DNA from: Lysobacterales bacterium
GTDB taxonomy: Bacteria > Pseudomonadota > Gammaproteobacteria > Xanthomonadales > Xanthomonadaceae
Reading direction: 5' to 3'
Assembly (NCBI GenBank): GCA_017302035.1
Contig: JAFLEA010000017.1
Span: 1 to 50,278 of the forward strand
DNA: 50,278 nt
Shown here: positions 21,837 through 30,776 of the stretch, piece by piece
How positions within the stretch are numbered: the first letter of the stretch is position 1
Layout of the letters: every line of letters begins with the position of its first letter
Notes under the pieces: model-generated
What the model saw: only the letters and a program-made list of their open reading frames with translations
What the model was told of the DNA's origin: nothing
Databases searched by the model: none
Program-made: the position numbers and the translations under genes

Positions 21837-23099
21837 ATGAGCGCCACCGCTTCGCCCCGCCGGATCCTGTTCGCCAGCCTGATCGGCACCACGATCGAGT
21901 TCTTCGATTTCTACATCTATGCCACCGCGGCGGTGCTGGTGTTCCCGCACCTGTTCTTCCCGGCGTCGGAGCCGACCGCGGCGACCCTGCAGTCGCTGGC
22001 CACTTTCGCCCTGGCGTTCTTCGCCCGGCCACTGGGCTCGCTGCTGTTCGGCCACTACGGCGACCGGGTCGGGCGCAAGGCGACCCTGGTGGCGGCGCTG
22101 CTGACCATGGGCATCTCCACCGTGCTGATCGGCCTGCTGCCGACCCATGCGCAGATCGGCGTGGCCGCGCCGGTGCTGCTGGCGCTGTGCCGCTTCGGCC
22201 AGGGCCTGGGCCTGGGCGGGGAATGGGGCGGTGCGGTGCTGCTGGCGACCGAGAACGCGCCGCCGGGCAGGCGCGCCTGGTACGGCATGTTCCCGCAGCT
22301 GGGTGCGCCGCTGGGCTTCCTGTGCGCGACCGGCGTGTTCCTGCTGCTGGCCCACTTCCTGGACGAAGCGCAGTTCATGGCCTGGGGCTGGCGTATCCCG
22401 TTCGTGGCCAGCGCCGCGCTGGTGCTGGTCGGGTTGTGGGTGCGGCTGCGGATCACCGAGACCCCTGCGTTCCGCAAGACCCTGGAGCGCGAGGAACGCG
22501 AGCGCCTGCCGATGGCCACGGTGCTGGGCAAGCACGCCGGTACCCTGGTCATCGGCACGCTGTCGTTGATGGCGACCTTCGTCCTGTTCTACCTGATGAC
22601 GGTGTTCGCGCTGAGCTGGGGTACGTCGCAGCTCGGATACGGGCGCCAGGAGTTCCTGCTGCTGCAGATGATCGGCGTGCTGTGCTTCGCCGCGACCATC
22701 CCGCTGGCGGCGAAGTTCGCCGACCGCCGCGGCCGGCGCCGGGCGATGATCGTGGCCACCATCGGGATCATCCTGTTCGGCCTGCTGTTCCAGCCGCTGT
22801 TCGCGCCGGGCGCCGAAGGAAGGGTGTTGCTGTTCCTGTGCCTGGGCCTGGGATTGATGGGCCTGACCTACGGGCCGTGCGGCACGATCCTGGCCGAGAT
22901 GTTCCCCACCCCGGTGCGCTACACCGGCGCCTCGCTGGCGTTCAATCTGGCCGGTATCCTCGGCGCCTCGCCGGCGCCCTACGTCGCCACCCGCCTGGCC
23001 GGCGCCCATGGCATCGCCGCGGTGGGTTACTACCTGAGCGCGATGGCGGCGCTGACCCTGATGGCGTTGCTGCTGGTGCGCGAGCGGGCGCAGGATTGA
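21837..23099 (+). CDS. MFS transporter, metabolite:H+ symporter (MHS) type (420 aa)
   Basis: Twelve hydrophobic segments are predicted. The N-terminal region has TTIEFFDFYIYATAA, typical of MHS transporters (ProP/KgtP/ShiA group), and the loop 2-3 signature GHYGDRVGRKATL. RFGQGLGLGGEWGGAVLL is the conserved helix-4 segment. The second-half repeat FADRRGRRRAM is present. The substrate (probably a carboxylate, betaine or shikimate-like solute) cannot be deduced. The start ATG at 21837 (MSATASPRR) was chosen because the protein before it is not family-like. Confidence 0.88.
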   Translation: MSATASPRRILFASLIGTTIEFFDFYIYATAAVLVFPHLFFPASEPTAATLQSLATFALAFFARPLGSLLFGHYGDRVGRKATLVAALLTMGISTVLIGLLPTHAQIGVAAPVLLALCRFGQGLGLGGEWGGAVLLATENAPPGRRAWYGMFPQLGAPLGFLCATGVFLLLAHFLDEAQFMAWGWRIPFVASAALVLVGLWVRLRITETPAFRKTLEREERERLPMATVLGKHAGTLVIGTLSLMATFVLFYLMTVFALSWGTSQLGYGRQEFLLLQMIGVLCFAATIPLAAKFADRRGRRRAMIVATIGIILFGLLFQPLFAPGAEGRVLLFLCLGLGLMGLTYGPCGTILAEMFPTPVRYTGASLAFNLAGILGASPAPYVATRLAGAHGIAAVGYYLSAMAALTLMALLLVRERAQD

Positions 23100-23237
23100 G
23101 GGCAGTCGGCTGCCCGCCGGCCCTGCACCATGGGCGTGCCGGCAGGTCGCGTCGCTGGAACAGTCGGTTGTGCCCTTGGCGGTTCCGTTGCCGGCCGGCA
23201 GCCGCCATCTTGGCCGGCAAGCCATTGGAGACTAGCC

Positions 23238-24098
23238 ATGAACACCCCCATCGACACCGCCCCGGCGCGCCTGCTGCGCAAGGTCCGCGGCACCGCCACC
23301 TCCGACGGCGCCGGGGTCCGGCTGACCCGGGTCATCGGTGGCCACGAACTGCCGGACCTGGATCCGTTCCTGCTCCTGGACGAGTTCGGTACCGATCGCG
23401 CCGAGGATTACATCGCCGGTTTCCCCAGCCATCCGCATCGCGGCTTCGAGACGGTCACCTACATGCTCGACGGGCGCATGCGGCACCGGGACAACCACGG
23501 CAACGAGGGCCTGCTGACCCCGGGCAGCGTGCAGTGGATGACCGCCGGCCGCGGCCTGGTCCATTCGGAGATGCCCGAGCAGGAGTCCGGGCGCATGCGC
23601 GGCTTCCAGCTGTGGGTGAACCTGCCGGCGCGCGACAAGATGACCGCGCCGCGCTACCAGGAATTCGCGCCGGAGCGGATTCCGGTGGTGCAGCCGGCGC
23701 CGGGCGTGGCAGTGAAGGTGATCGCCGGCCGGGTCGGCGATACCGTGGGCCCGATCGTGCAGCCGGCCACCGACCCGCTGTACCTGGACGTGGCCCTGGA
23801 ACCGGGCACGGCCTGGGCGTACGCGCTGCCTGATGGGCACAACGCCTTCGCCTACGTGTTCGAAGGTGCGGTCACGGTCGGCGAGGGCGAGGACGCGCGC
23901 GCGCTGGAAAGCCGCGAGATGGGCGTGCTCGGCGGTGGCGGTGCGCTGTCGCTGCGCGCCGGCGGCGGTGGTGCGAGGCTGATCCTGGTCGCCGGAACGC
24001 CGCTGCGCGAGCCGGTCGCGCGCCACGGGCCGTTCGTGATGAACACCCGCCAGGAACTGATGCAGGCCTTCGTCGATTTCCAGGAAGGCCGGTTCTGA
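23238..24098 (+). CDS. Pirin family protein (286 aa)
   Basis: A bicupin of the pirin family; some members have quercetinase activity, others are regulators. The N-terminal cupin shows LDPFLLLDEFG near residue 39, FPSHPHRGFETVTYMLDG near 63 with the metal-binding histidines, HRDNHGN and LVHSEMPE. GGAG lies seven bases before the ATG. Whether it is an enzyme or a regulator is open; the metal-site residues appear intact. Confidence 0.92.
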   Translation: MNTPIDTAPARLLRKVRGTATSDGAGVRLTRVIGGHELPDLDPFLLLDEFGTDRAEDYIAGFPSHPHRGFETVTYMLDGRMRHRDNHGNEGLLTPGSVQWMTAGRGLVHSEMPEQESGRMRGFQLWVNLPARDKMTAPRYQEFAPERIPVVQPAPGVAVKVIAGRVGDTVGPIVQPATDPLYLDVALEPGTAWAYALPDGHNAFAYVFEGAVTVGEGEDARALESREMGVLGGGGALSLRAGGGGARLILVAGTPLREPVARHGPFVMNTRQELMQAFVDFQEGRF

Positions 24099-24108
24099 GT
24101 CGCTGAAT

Positions 24109-24606
24109 TCAGAAGCTGCGCTGGAAGTCGAACCGCTGGCGGCGGCCGTCCGCCGCCACGACCACTTCGACCCGCAGGGTGTCGCGGGGGCCGATCTTCA
24201 CCGTGCCCACGTGGTCGGTGTAGTCGCCGGTGGCGACCGGGCGCAGGGCCACCGCCTGGCGGCGACCGGACAGGTCGACGACTTCGGCATCGACCTGGCC
24301 TTCGGCCATGGTCTCGTCGCCATCGGCGGTCGGGCGGCGCAACGCCAGCACCAGCAGGGCGGTGCCGTCGCTGCGTTCCACCCCGTATTCCCGGGCCACC
24401 GCCTCGCCCAGGGCCAGGGTCGGCAGCAGGTTGTAGTGGACGCGCAGCGGACCTTCCAGTTCGACCGTGGCGACCGGCGGCGGCACGGGCTGGACCGGCT
24501 CCGGTACCGCATCGCCACAGGCGGCCAGCAGCAGGCACAGGACCAGGCCGATGGCGCCCGGAGCGTGACCGGGCCATGCTCCCGTCCCCGCCAGGCGGCC
24601 GCTCAC
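24109..24606 (-). CDS. DUF4426 lipoprotein (165 aa)
   Basis: A signal peptide ending with LLLAAC (near residue 30) indicates lipidation, so envelope location. The mature domain begins LEGPLRVHYNLLPTLALGEAVAREYGVERS, the pattern of DUF4426, a periplasmic beta-sandwich protein found next to proC in gammaproteobacteria. The start is GTG at 24606, overlapping the proC stop by four bases (GTGA), so it is translationally coupled as the third gene of the yggS-proC operon. The function of the family is unknown. Confidence 0.85.
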   Translation of the reverse strand: MSGRLAGTGAWPGHAPGAIGLVLCLLLAACGDAVPEPVQPVPPPVATVELEGPLRVHYNLLPTLALGEAVAREYGVERSDGTALLVLALRRPTADGDETMAEGQVDAEVVDLSGRRQAVALRPVATGDYTDHVGTVKIGPRDTLRVEVVVAADGRRQRFDFQRSF

Positions 24607-25442
24607 GCGTCACCCGCCGCGGCCAGCTCGGCGCTGCGTTCGCGCGCGGCATGCACCGCGCGCGCGACCAGGGCCTCGAAGCCGCCGGCCTGGAGGGTTT
24701 CGAGCGCGGCCTGGGTAGTGCCCCCGGGCGAGGTCACCCGCCGGCGCAGTTCGGCCGGCGCTTCGCTGGACTCGGCCAGCATCCGCCCGGCGCCGAGCAG
24801 GGTGTGTGCGACCAGGGTGCGAGCGTCGGGGGCGGGCAGGCCCTCGGCCATCGCCGCCGCTTCCATCGCTTCGGCCAGCAGGAACGCATAGGCCGGGCCG
24901 CTGCCGGATACCGCGGTGACCGCATCGATCAGCGATTCCTCGCCGACCCACACCGTGGCGCCGGCATTGGACAGCAGTTCCTGCGCGCGCCGGCGCCCGG
25001 CCGGGCCGACGTCCGTTCCGGCATAGAGCCCGGTGACCCCGGCGCCGAGCAGCGCCGGGGTATTGGGCATGCAGCGCACCACCGGCAACCCGCCGCCCAG
25101 CCATGCCTGCAGCCGCGCCACCGGGATGCCGGCGGCGATGGACACCACCAGCGGCCGTTGCGCCTGCGCCGCCGCGGCCAGCGGTTCGCAGGCCGCGCGC
25201 ATCATCTGCGGCTTGACCGCCAGCAGCCACAGTCCGGCACCGGCCACCGCGTCCTCGCCGCGCTCGAACACCTGCACGTCGAAGTCGGCGACCAGCGCCT
25301 GGCGCAGTGCGGCGACCGGCTCGGCCACCCGGATCGTGCGGGCATCGACGCCGCGCCGGGCCAGGCCGCCGATCAGGCTGCGGGCCATGTTGCCGCCGCC
25401 GATGAAGGCAAGGGTGTCGGAGTGGAATGCGGAGTCGGTCAT
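24603..25442 (-). CDS. proC: Pyrroline-5-carboxylate reductase
   Basis: It reduces pyrroline-5-carboxylate to proline with NAD(P)H. The 279-residue protein starts MTDSAFHSDTLAFIGGGNMARSLIGGL, the Rossmann fold with GGGNMA. Conserved segments include AVKPQMM near residue 75, VRCMPNTPALLGAGVTGL near 118 and the C-terminal AVSGSGPAYAFLLAEAMEAAAMAEGLP with the catalytic region, ending SPGGTTQAALETL. It lies 38 bp after yggS in the same operon and overlaps the DUF4426 gene. Confidence 0.95.
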   Translation of the reverse strand: MTDSAFHSDTLAFIGGGNMARSLIGGLARRGVDARTIRVAEPVAALRQALVADFDVQVFERGEDAVAGAGLWLLAVKPQMMRAACEPLAAAAQAQRPLVVSIAAGIPVARLQAWLGGGLPVVRCMPNTPALLGAGVTGLYAGTDVGPAGRRRAQELLSNAGATVWVGEESLIDAVTAVSGSGPAYAFLLAEAMEAAAMAEGLPAPDARTLVAHTLLGAGRMLAESSEAPAELRRRVTSPGGTTQAALETLQAGGFEALVARAVHAARERSAELAAAGDA

Positions 25443-25480
25443 CGCTTGCGCTTCCGGCAGCAGGTCTGGGAGAAGGGGAA

Positions 25481-26176
25481 TCAGCGCGGACGCGGCCCGA
25501 ACAGCGCGGTGCCGATCCGCACCAGGGTCGCGCCCTCGGCGATGGCGATGGCGAAATCATCGCTCATCCCCATCGACAGGGTATCGGCGCCGGGATGGCG
25601 CGCGGCCAGCCCGTCGAACAGTTCGCGCATGCGCCGGAATGTCGGGCGCCGCCGTTCCGGATCCGGGTGCGGCACCGGGATCGACATCAGTCCGCGCAGG
25701 GCCAGCCCCGGCGTGTCGGCGACCCGGTCGGCCAGCGCCGGCAGGTCTTCGGGCCGGCAACCGGACTTGCCGGCCTCGCCTTCCACGTTCACCTGGATGA
25801 GCACGTTCAGCGGCCCGCGTTGCGGTGCCCGGTGGCGGGCGAGGGCAGCGACCAGGCCGGGCCGGTCCACGCTCTGCACCCAGTCGAAGGCCTCGGCGGC
25901 CTGTGCGGCCTTGTTCGACTGCAGGTGCCCGATCAGGTGCCAATGCAGGCCCGGGTGCGCGGCGGCAAGGGCCGCGCGCTTGGCCGCCCCTTCCTGCACG
26001 TAGTTCTCGCCGAACGCGGCCTGTCCCGCGGCGGCCAGCGCGGCCACTGCCGCGGCCGGCTGGGTCTTGGACACCGCCAGCAGCGCCGGTACTGGCCTCC
26101 CGGCCGCGTCGGCTGCGTTCTGGATGCGCTGCAAGACGGTTCGCAGGCGTTCGGCGGGCATGGACGGCGGGACCAT
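25481..26176 (-). CDS. yggS: YggS/PROSC-type pyridoxal-phosphate homeostasis protein (231 aa)
   Basis: It binds PLP and buffers vitamin B6 in the cell. The N-terminal region has the Schiff-base Lys in LLAVSKTQP near residue 36, FGENYVQEG near 55 and HWHLIGHLQSNK near 79. The C-terminal SMGMSDDFAIAIAEGATLVRIGTALFG matches the phosphate-binding segment. Either of two ATGs (26176 or five codons later) can be the start. It is the first gene of yggS-proC-DUF4426 and diverges from pilT. Confidence 0.93.
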   Translation of the reverse strand: MVPPSMPAERLRTVLQRIQNAADAAGRPVPALLAVSKTQPAAAVAALAAAGQAAFGENYVQEGAAKRAALAAAHPGLHWHLIGHLQSNKAAQAAEAFDWVQSVDRPGLVAALARHRAPQRGPLNVLIQVNVEGEAGKSGCRPEDLPALADRVADTPGLALRGLMSIPVPHPDPERRRPTFRRMRELFDGLAARHPGADTLSMGMSDDFAIAIAEGATLVRIGTALFGPRPR

Positions 26177-26197
26177 TGGCGGCGGGGACGGGAGCGC

Positions 26198-26203
26198 TAT
26201 ACT
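26198..26203 (+). promoter_or_regulatory. Candidate -10 element of pilT
   Basis: TATACT at 26198-26203 with TTGGCG at 26177-26182 (15-bp spacing) fits a weak sigma-70 promoter 65 bases before the pilT ATG, in the short gap between divergent yggS and pilT. Confidence 0.35.
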
Positions 26204-26267
26204 GCCCCGCGGGGATGTATCGTTCCAGCCTGCTGCACTGCGGCACGCCCAACGGGGGACTCACGCG

Positions 26268-27305
26268 ATGGATATCGCCGAACTGCTGGCCTTCTCGGTC
26301 AAGAACAAGGCTTCCGACCTGCACCTGTCCGCCGGCCTGCCGCCGATGATCCGGGTGGACGGCGACGTGCGCCGGATCAACATCCCGGCGCTGGACCACA
26401 AGCAGGTCCACGCGCTGGTGTACGACATCATGTCGGACAAGCAGCGGCGCGACTACGAGGAATTCCTCGAGGTCGACTTCTCGTTCGAGATCCCGTCGCT
26501 GGCCCGCTTCCGGGTCAACGCGTTCAACCAGAACCGCGGCGCCGGCGCGGTGTTCCGCACCATTCCCTCCGACGTGCTGACCCTGGAAGACCTGGGCTGC
26601 CCGCCGATCTTCCGCGAGTTGATCGACCAGCCGCAGGGCCTGATCCTGGTCACCGGCCCGACCGGCTCGGGCAAGTCGACCACGCTGGCGGCGATGATCG
26701 ACCACATCAACAAGAACGAGTACGGGCACATCCTCACCGTCGAGGATCCGATCGAGTTCGTCCACACCTCGCAGAAGTGCCTGATCAACCAGCGCGAAGT
26801 GCATCGCGACACCCACGGCTTCAACGAAGCCCTGCGCTCGGCCCTGCGCGAGGACCCTGACTACATCCTGGTCGGCGAAATGCGCGACCTGGAGACCATC
26901 CGCCTGGCGCTGACCGCCGCGGAGACCGGCCATCTGGTGTTCGGCACCCTGCACACCTCCTCGGCGGCCAAGACCATCGACCGCATCATCGACGTGTTCC
27001 CCGCCGGCGAGAAGCCGATGGTGCGCTCGATGCTGTCCGAATCGCTGCGCGCGGTGATCTCGCAGGCGCTGCTGAAGAAGGTCGGCGGCGGCCGTACCGC
27101 GGCCTGGGAAATCATGGTCGGCACCCCGGCCATCCGCAACCTGATCCGCGAGGACAAGGTCGCGCAGATGTACTCCTCGATCCAGACCGGCCAGCAGTAC
27201 GGCATGATGACCCTGGACCAGCACCTGCAGGACCTGGTCAAGCGCGGCCTGGTCACCCGCAACCAGGCCAGGGAATACGCCAAGGACAAGCGCCTGTTCG
27301 AGTAA
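26268..27305 (+). CDS. pilT: Type IV pilus retraction ATPase PilT
   Basis: A hexameric cytoplasmic ATPase that depolymerises the pilus and drives twitching motility. The 345 residues start MDIAELLAFSVKNKASDLHLSAGLPPMIRVDGD. Walker A is GPTGSGKS at 130-137; ASP and HIS boxes follow (TVEDPIEFVH, LVFGTLHTSSAAKTIDRIIDVFP), and Walker B is ILVGEMRD. The C-terminal AIRNLIRE retraction motif is present, which separates PilT from PilU. It is followed by pilU 60 bp downstream, as in Xanthomonas and Pseudomonas. Confidence 0.97.
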   Translation: MDIAELLAFSVKNKASDLHLSAGLPPMIRVDGDVRRINIPALDHKQVHALVYDIMSDKQRRDYEEFLEVDFSFEIPSLARFRVNAFNQNRGAGAVFRTIPSDVLTLEDLGCPPIFRELIDQPQGLILVTGPTGSGKSTTLAAMIDHINKNEYGHILTVEDPIEFVHTSQKCLINQREVHRDTHGFNEALRSALREDPDYILVGEMRDLETIRLALTAAETGHLVFGTLHTSSAAKTIDRIIDVFPAGEKPMVRSMLSESLRAVISQALLKKVGGGRTAAWEIMVGTPAIRNLIREDKVAQMYSSIQTGQQYGMMTLDQHLQDLVKRGLVTRNQAREYAKDKRLFE

Positions 27306-27365
27306 GCGCCCGGCGGAGGCGCGCATCCGCGCCGTCCCGGCACCCATGCATCGCGGAGTACAGCC

Positions 27366-28496
27366 ATGAGCAGCATCGACTTCACCTCGTTCCTCAAGCT
27401 GATGGCGCACCAGAAGGCGTCGGACCTGTTCATCACCGCCGGCATGCCGCCGTCGATGAAGGTGCACGGCAAGATCAGCCCGATCACCCAGACCCCGCTC
27501 ACCCCGCAGCAGAGCCGCGACCTGGTGCTGAACGTGATGACCCCCTCGCAGCGCGAGGAGTTCGAGAAGACCCACGAGTGCAACTTCGCGATCGGCGTGG
27601 CCGGCGTGGGCCGCTTCCGCGTGTCGTGCTTCTACCAGCGCAACCAGGTGGGCATGGTCCTGCGCCGGATCGAGACCAAGATCCCCACGGTCGAGGAGCT
27701 GAACCTGCCGCCGATCATCAAGACCCTGGCGATGACCAAGCGCGGCATCATCCTGTTCGTGGGCGCCACCGGCACCGGCAAGTCGACCTCGCTGGCGGCC
27801 ATGATCGGTTACCGCAACCAGAACACGACCGGGCACATCATCACCATCGAGGACCCGATCGAGTTCGTGCACAAGCACGAGGGCTGCATCATCACCCAGC
27901 GCGAGGTCGGCATCGACACCGACACCTGGGAGAACGCGCTTAAGAACACCCTGCGCCAGGCCCCGGACGTGATCATGATCGGCGAGGTGCGCACCCGCGA
28001 GGGCATGGACCACGCCATCGCCTTCGCCGAGACCGGCCACCTGGTGCTGTGCACCCTGCACGCCAACAACGCCAACCAGGCGATGGACCGCATCATCAAC
28101 TTCTTCCCCGAGGACCGGCGCAGCCAACTGCTGATGGACCTGTCGCTGAACCTCAAGGGCGTGGTCGCGCAGCAGCTGATCCCGACCCCGGACGGCAAGG
28201 GCCGGCGGGTGGCGATGGAGATCCTGCTCGGCACCCCGCTGGTCCAGGACTACATCCGCGACGGCGAGATCCACAAGCTCAAGGAAGTGATGAAGGAGTC
28301 CACAAACCTGGGCATGAAGACCTTCGACCAGAGCCTGTTCGAGCTGTACCAGGCCGGCGAGATCTCCTACGAGGACGCGCTGCGCTACGCCGACTCGCAG
28401 AACGAGGTGCGGCTGCGGATCAAGCTCTCCCAGGGCGGCGATGCCCGCACCCTGGCCCAGGGCCTGGACGGGGTGGAGATCGCCGAAGTCCGCTGA
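27366..28496 (+). CDS. pilU: Type IV pilus accessory retraction ATPase PilU
   Basis: The PilT paralogue that assists high-force retraction. The 376 residues start MSSIDFTSFLKLMAHQKASDLFITAGMPPSMKVHG. Walker A is the variant GATGTGKS near residue 136, Walker B VIMIGEVRTREGMDHA, and the His box TGHLVLCTLHANNANQAMDRIINFFPEDRR. The C-terminus lacks the AIRNLIRE motif and is longer, as usual for PilU. It is probably co-transcribed with pilT. Confidence 0.96.
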   Translation: MSSIDFTSFLKLMAHQKASDLFITAGMPPSMKVHGKISPITQTPLTPQQSRDLVLNVMTPSQREEFEKTHECNFAIGVAGVGRFRVSCFYQRNQVGMVLRRIETKIPTVEELNLPPIIKTLAMTKRGIILFVGATGTGKSTSLAAMIGYRNQNTTGHIITIEDPIEFVHKHEGCIITQREVGIDTDTWENALKNTLRQAPDVIMIGEVRTREGMDHAIAFAETGHLVLCTLHANNANQAMDRIINFFPEDRRSQLLMDLSLNLKGVVAQQLIPTPDGKGRRVAMEILLGTPLVQDYIRDGEIHKLKEVMKESTNLGMKTFDQSLFELYQAGEISYEDALRYADSQNEVRLRIKLSQGGDARTLAQGLDGVEIAEVR

Positions 28497-28598
28497 AAGG
28501 CGCAAGCCGCCGGCGATCGTCGACTCGACCGGGCCGCCCGCGGGCGGCCTCGTCGCTCATGGCGCGGCCGCATCGCTTTCGGCATCGCGCCGGCGCGC

Positions 28599-28604
28599 TA
28601 GAAT
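28599..28604 (+). promoter_or_regulatory. Candidate -10 element placing transcription start at the yqgE ATG
   Basis: TAGAAT ends six bases before the ATG at 28611. If this -10 is used, transcription starts at or next to the A of the ATG, giving a leaderless mRNA. No Shine-Dalgarno sequence precedes the ATG, which fits. Confidence 0.35.
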
Positions 28605-28610
28605 GGATCC

Positions 28611-29180
28611 ATGTCCGCCGCAGACGACAACCTGTCCAACCAGTTGCTGATCGCACTGCCGGCGCTGGCCGACCCGAATTTTGCCCGTACCGTGGCCCTG
28701 ATCTGCCAGCACGACGGGCAGGGCGCGATGGGCGTGGTGGTCAACCGCGCCTCCGAGTACACCTTGGGCCAGGTGCTGTCGCAGATGGGCATCGGCAGCG
28801 ACGACCAGGCGCTGTGCGCCCGCCCGGTCCTGCACGGCGGGCCGGTGCACCAGGAGCGCGGCTTCGTGCTCCACGACGGCGCGCGCGAATGGGACTCCAG
28901 CCTGCGCGTGGCCGACGGCCTGTACCTGACCACCTCGCGCGACGTGCTCGAGGCGATGGCCGCCGGCGAAGGCCCGGCGCATGCGGTGGTGGCCCTGGGT
29001 TGCGCCGGCTGGGGGGCGGGACAGCTGGAGTACGAACTGGGCGAGAACACCTGGCTGACCGCACCGATGGATACCGGCCTGCTGTTCGACCTGCCGCTGG
29101 AGCGCCGCTGGCAGACCGCGGCCGGGCGCATCGGCGTGGACGACATCTTCCGCCTGGCCGACTACAGCGGGCATGCCTGA
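28611..29180 (+). CDS. yqgE: YqgE/AlgH family protein (189 aa)
   Basis: A conserved protein of the UPF0301 family (AlgH); function uncertain, in Pseudomonas linked to alginate regulation. The N-terminus [42 protein letters not shown] is the family core, and [18 protein letters not shown] near 76 is the second conserved block. It overlaps the next gene, ruvX, by eight bases, the usual pairing of the two families. No leader ribosome-binding site is seen. Confidence 0.93.
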   Translation: MSAADDNLSNQLLIALPALADPNFARTVALICQHDGQGAMGVVVNRASEYTLGQVLSQMGIGSDDQALCARPVLHGGPVHQERGFVLHDGAREWDSSLRVADGLYLTTSRDVLEAMAAGEGPAHAVVALGCAGWGAGQLEYELGENTWLTAPMDTGLLFDLPLERRWQTAAGRIGVDDIFRLADYSGHA

Positions 29181-29646
29181 CCCCGCCGCACCCGCCGCGT
29201 CGCCGCCGGCCGATGGCATCGTGCTGGGCTTCGACGTCGGCGCGCGCCGGATCGGGGTGGCGGTGGGCAGCGCGCTGGGCGGTACCCGCGCACTGGCGGT
29301 GGTGGACGTGCACGAGGCCGGGCCGGACTGGAAGGCGGTGGACCGCCTGCACGGCGAATGGCGCCCGCATGGGCTGGTGGTCGGCGACCCGATGACCCTG
29401 GATGGCGGCGACCAGCCGATCCGCCGCTACGCACGCGCCTTCGCCAACGAACTGAAGGCGCGCTACCGCCTGCCGGTGGTGATGGTGGACGAGCGTTCCA
29501 GCTCGATCGAGGCCGCGCAGCGTTTCGCCCGCGACCGCGCCGCCGGCAACCGTCGCCGCCGCGACGCCGCCGCGCTGGACGCCGCCGCCGCCGCGGTGAT
29601 CATCGAGCGCTGGCTTGAAGCCCCCGACGATGCCACCCCGGTATAG
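29173..29646 (+). CDS. ruvX: Holliday junction resolvase-like protein YqgF/RuvX (157 aa)
   Basis: A RNase H-fold nuclease family implicated in recombination or 16S rRNA 5' processing. [15 protein letters not shown] near residue 18 contains the first catalytic Asp; [15 protein letters not shown] near 65 and [16 protein letters not shown] near 97 hold the second Asp/Glu, and [20 protein letters not shown] near 127 the last Asp. The N-terminal Ala/Pro-rich 14 residues precede the core. It overlaps yqgE and precedes pyrB by 95 bases; pyrB commonly follows this pair. Confidence 0.92.
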   Translation: MPDPAAPAASPPADGIVLGFDVGARRIGVAVGSALGGTRALAVVDVHEAGPDWKAVDRLHGEWRPHGLVVGDPMTLDGGDQPIRRYARAFANELKARYRLPVVMVDERSSSIEAAQRFARDRAAGNRRRRDAAALDAAAAAVIIERWLEAPDDATPV

Positions 29647-29741
29647 ACGGCCGTTTCCCCGATGCATGCGCTGCCCCGAGCCCTGATCCAGACCCTGGTC
29701 GCTGGTGCGGCCGGCCCCCCACACGGAACCCCATCGATCCC

Positions 29742-30686
29742 ATGAGCCCGCAACTCGATTCCGACGGCCGCCTGCGCCACCTGCTGACCCTGGAAGGCAT
29801 GCCGCGCAGCACGATCCTGCAACTGCTGGACCGCGCCGGGCAGATCCGCGATGCCGCCGTCGGTCGCGCGGGCAAGCGCGCGGTGCTGGCCGGCACCGCC
29901 GTGTGCACGCTGTTCTTCGAGCCGTCCACCCGCACCCGCAGTTCGTTCCAGCTGGCCGCGCAGCGGCTGGGCGCGGACGTGCTCAATTTCGACGCCTCCA
30001 CCTCGTCCACCCGCAAGGGCGAGACCGCGCGCGACACGCTCAAGAACCTGGAGGCGATGGGCGTGCGCGGTTTCATCGTGCGCCATCCGGACGACGGCAT
30101 GGTCCAGGCACTGGCCGACGCCGCGGGCGAGGGCACGGCCCTGATCAACGCGGGCGACGGCCGCAGCGCGCATCCGACCCAGGGCCTGCTGGACATGCTG
30201 ACCCTGCGCCAGGCGCGCGGCAGCGATTTCGCGAAACTGAGGGTGCTGATCGTCGGTGACGTGAAGCACTCGCGGGTGGCGCGCTCGGACCTGCATGCCC
30301 TGCGCGCGCTGGGTACCGGCGAGATCCGCGTGTGCGGACCGGCGGCGCTGCTGCCGGATGACGGGACCACGGCCGGTTGCGTGGTGGGCGACGACTTCGA
30401 CGCCATGCTCGAGGGCGTGGACGCCGTGATGATGCTGCGCCTGCAGCGCGAGCGGATGGAAGAGGGGCGGGTGCCTTCGCTGGAGGACTATCACGCCCGC
30501 TACGGTCTGACCGCCGCACGCCTGGCGCGGGCGACCCCTGGCGCGGCGGTGCTGCACCCGGGGCCGGTCAATCGCGGCGTGGAGATCACCGACGAGGTCG
30601 TCGACGGCCCGCAGTCGTGGGTCCTGCGCCAGGTCGCCAACGGCGTGGCCGTGCGCATGGCGGTGCTGGAGCACCTGCTGGGGTGA
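29742..30686 (+). CDS. pyrB: Aspartate carbamoyltransferase catalytic subunit
   Basis: It makes carbamoyl-aspartate, the first committed step of pyrimidine synthesis. The 314-residue protein shows FFEPSTRTRSSFQLA (carbamoyl-phosphate site) near residue 59, STRKGET near 86, FIVRHPDDG near 111, DGRSAHPTQGLLDML near 140 and the C-terminal VLHPGPVNRGVEI near 272. No regulatory pyrI or pyrC-like gene follows in the window. It is probably the third gene of the yqgE-ruvX-pyrB unit. Confidence 0.96.
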   Translation: MSPQLDSDGRLRHLLTLEGMPRSTILQLLDRAGQIRDAAVGRAGKRAVLAGTAVCTLFFEPSTRTRSSFQLAAQRLGADVLNFDASTSSTRKGETARDTLKNLEAMGVRGFIVRHPDDGMVQALADAAGEGTALINAGDGRSAHPTQGLLDMLTLRQARGSDFAKLRVLIVGDVKHSRVARSDLHALRALGTGEIRVCGPAALLPDDGTTAGCVVGDDFDAMLEGVDAVMMLRLQRERMEEGRVPSLEDYHARYGLTAARLARATPGAAVLHPGPVNRGVEITDEVVDGPQSWVLRQVANGVAVRMAVLEHLLG

Positions 30687-30722
30687 GTTCCGCGTCCTGG
30701 AACGAATCCGCGATCCCGACGA

Positions 30723-30751
30723 TGTAGAGCCGACGGACGGTCGGCTCTACA
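30723..30751. repeat. GTAG-headed REP-like palindrome 1
   Basis: GTAGAGCCGAC at 30724-30734 and its exact complement at 30740-30750 form an 11-bp stem (12 with the flanking T-A pair) with a GGACG loop, between the convergent ends of pyrB and the vWA gene. The GTAG head is typical of Stenotrophomonas-type REP elements. Confidence 0.7.
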
Positions 30752-30776
30752 AGGGGAAGTACGGGCGACGCGTTCC

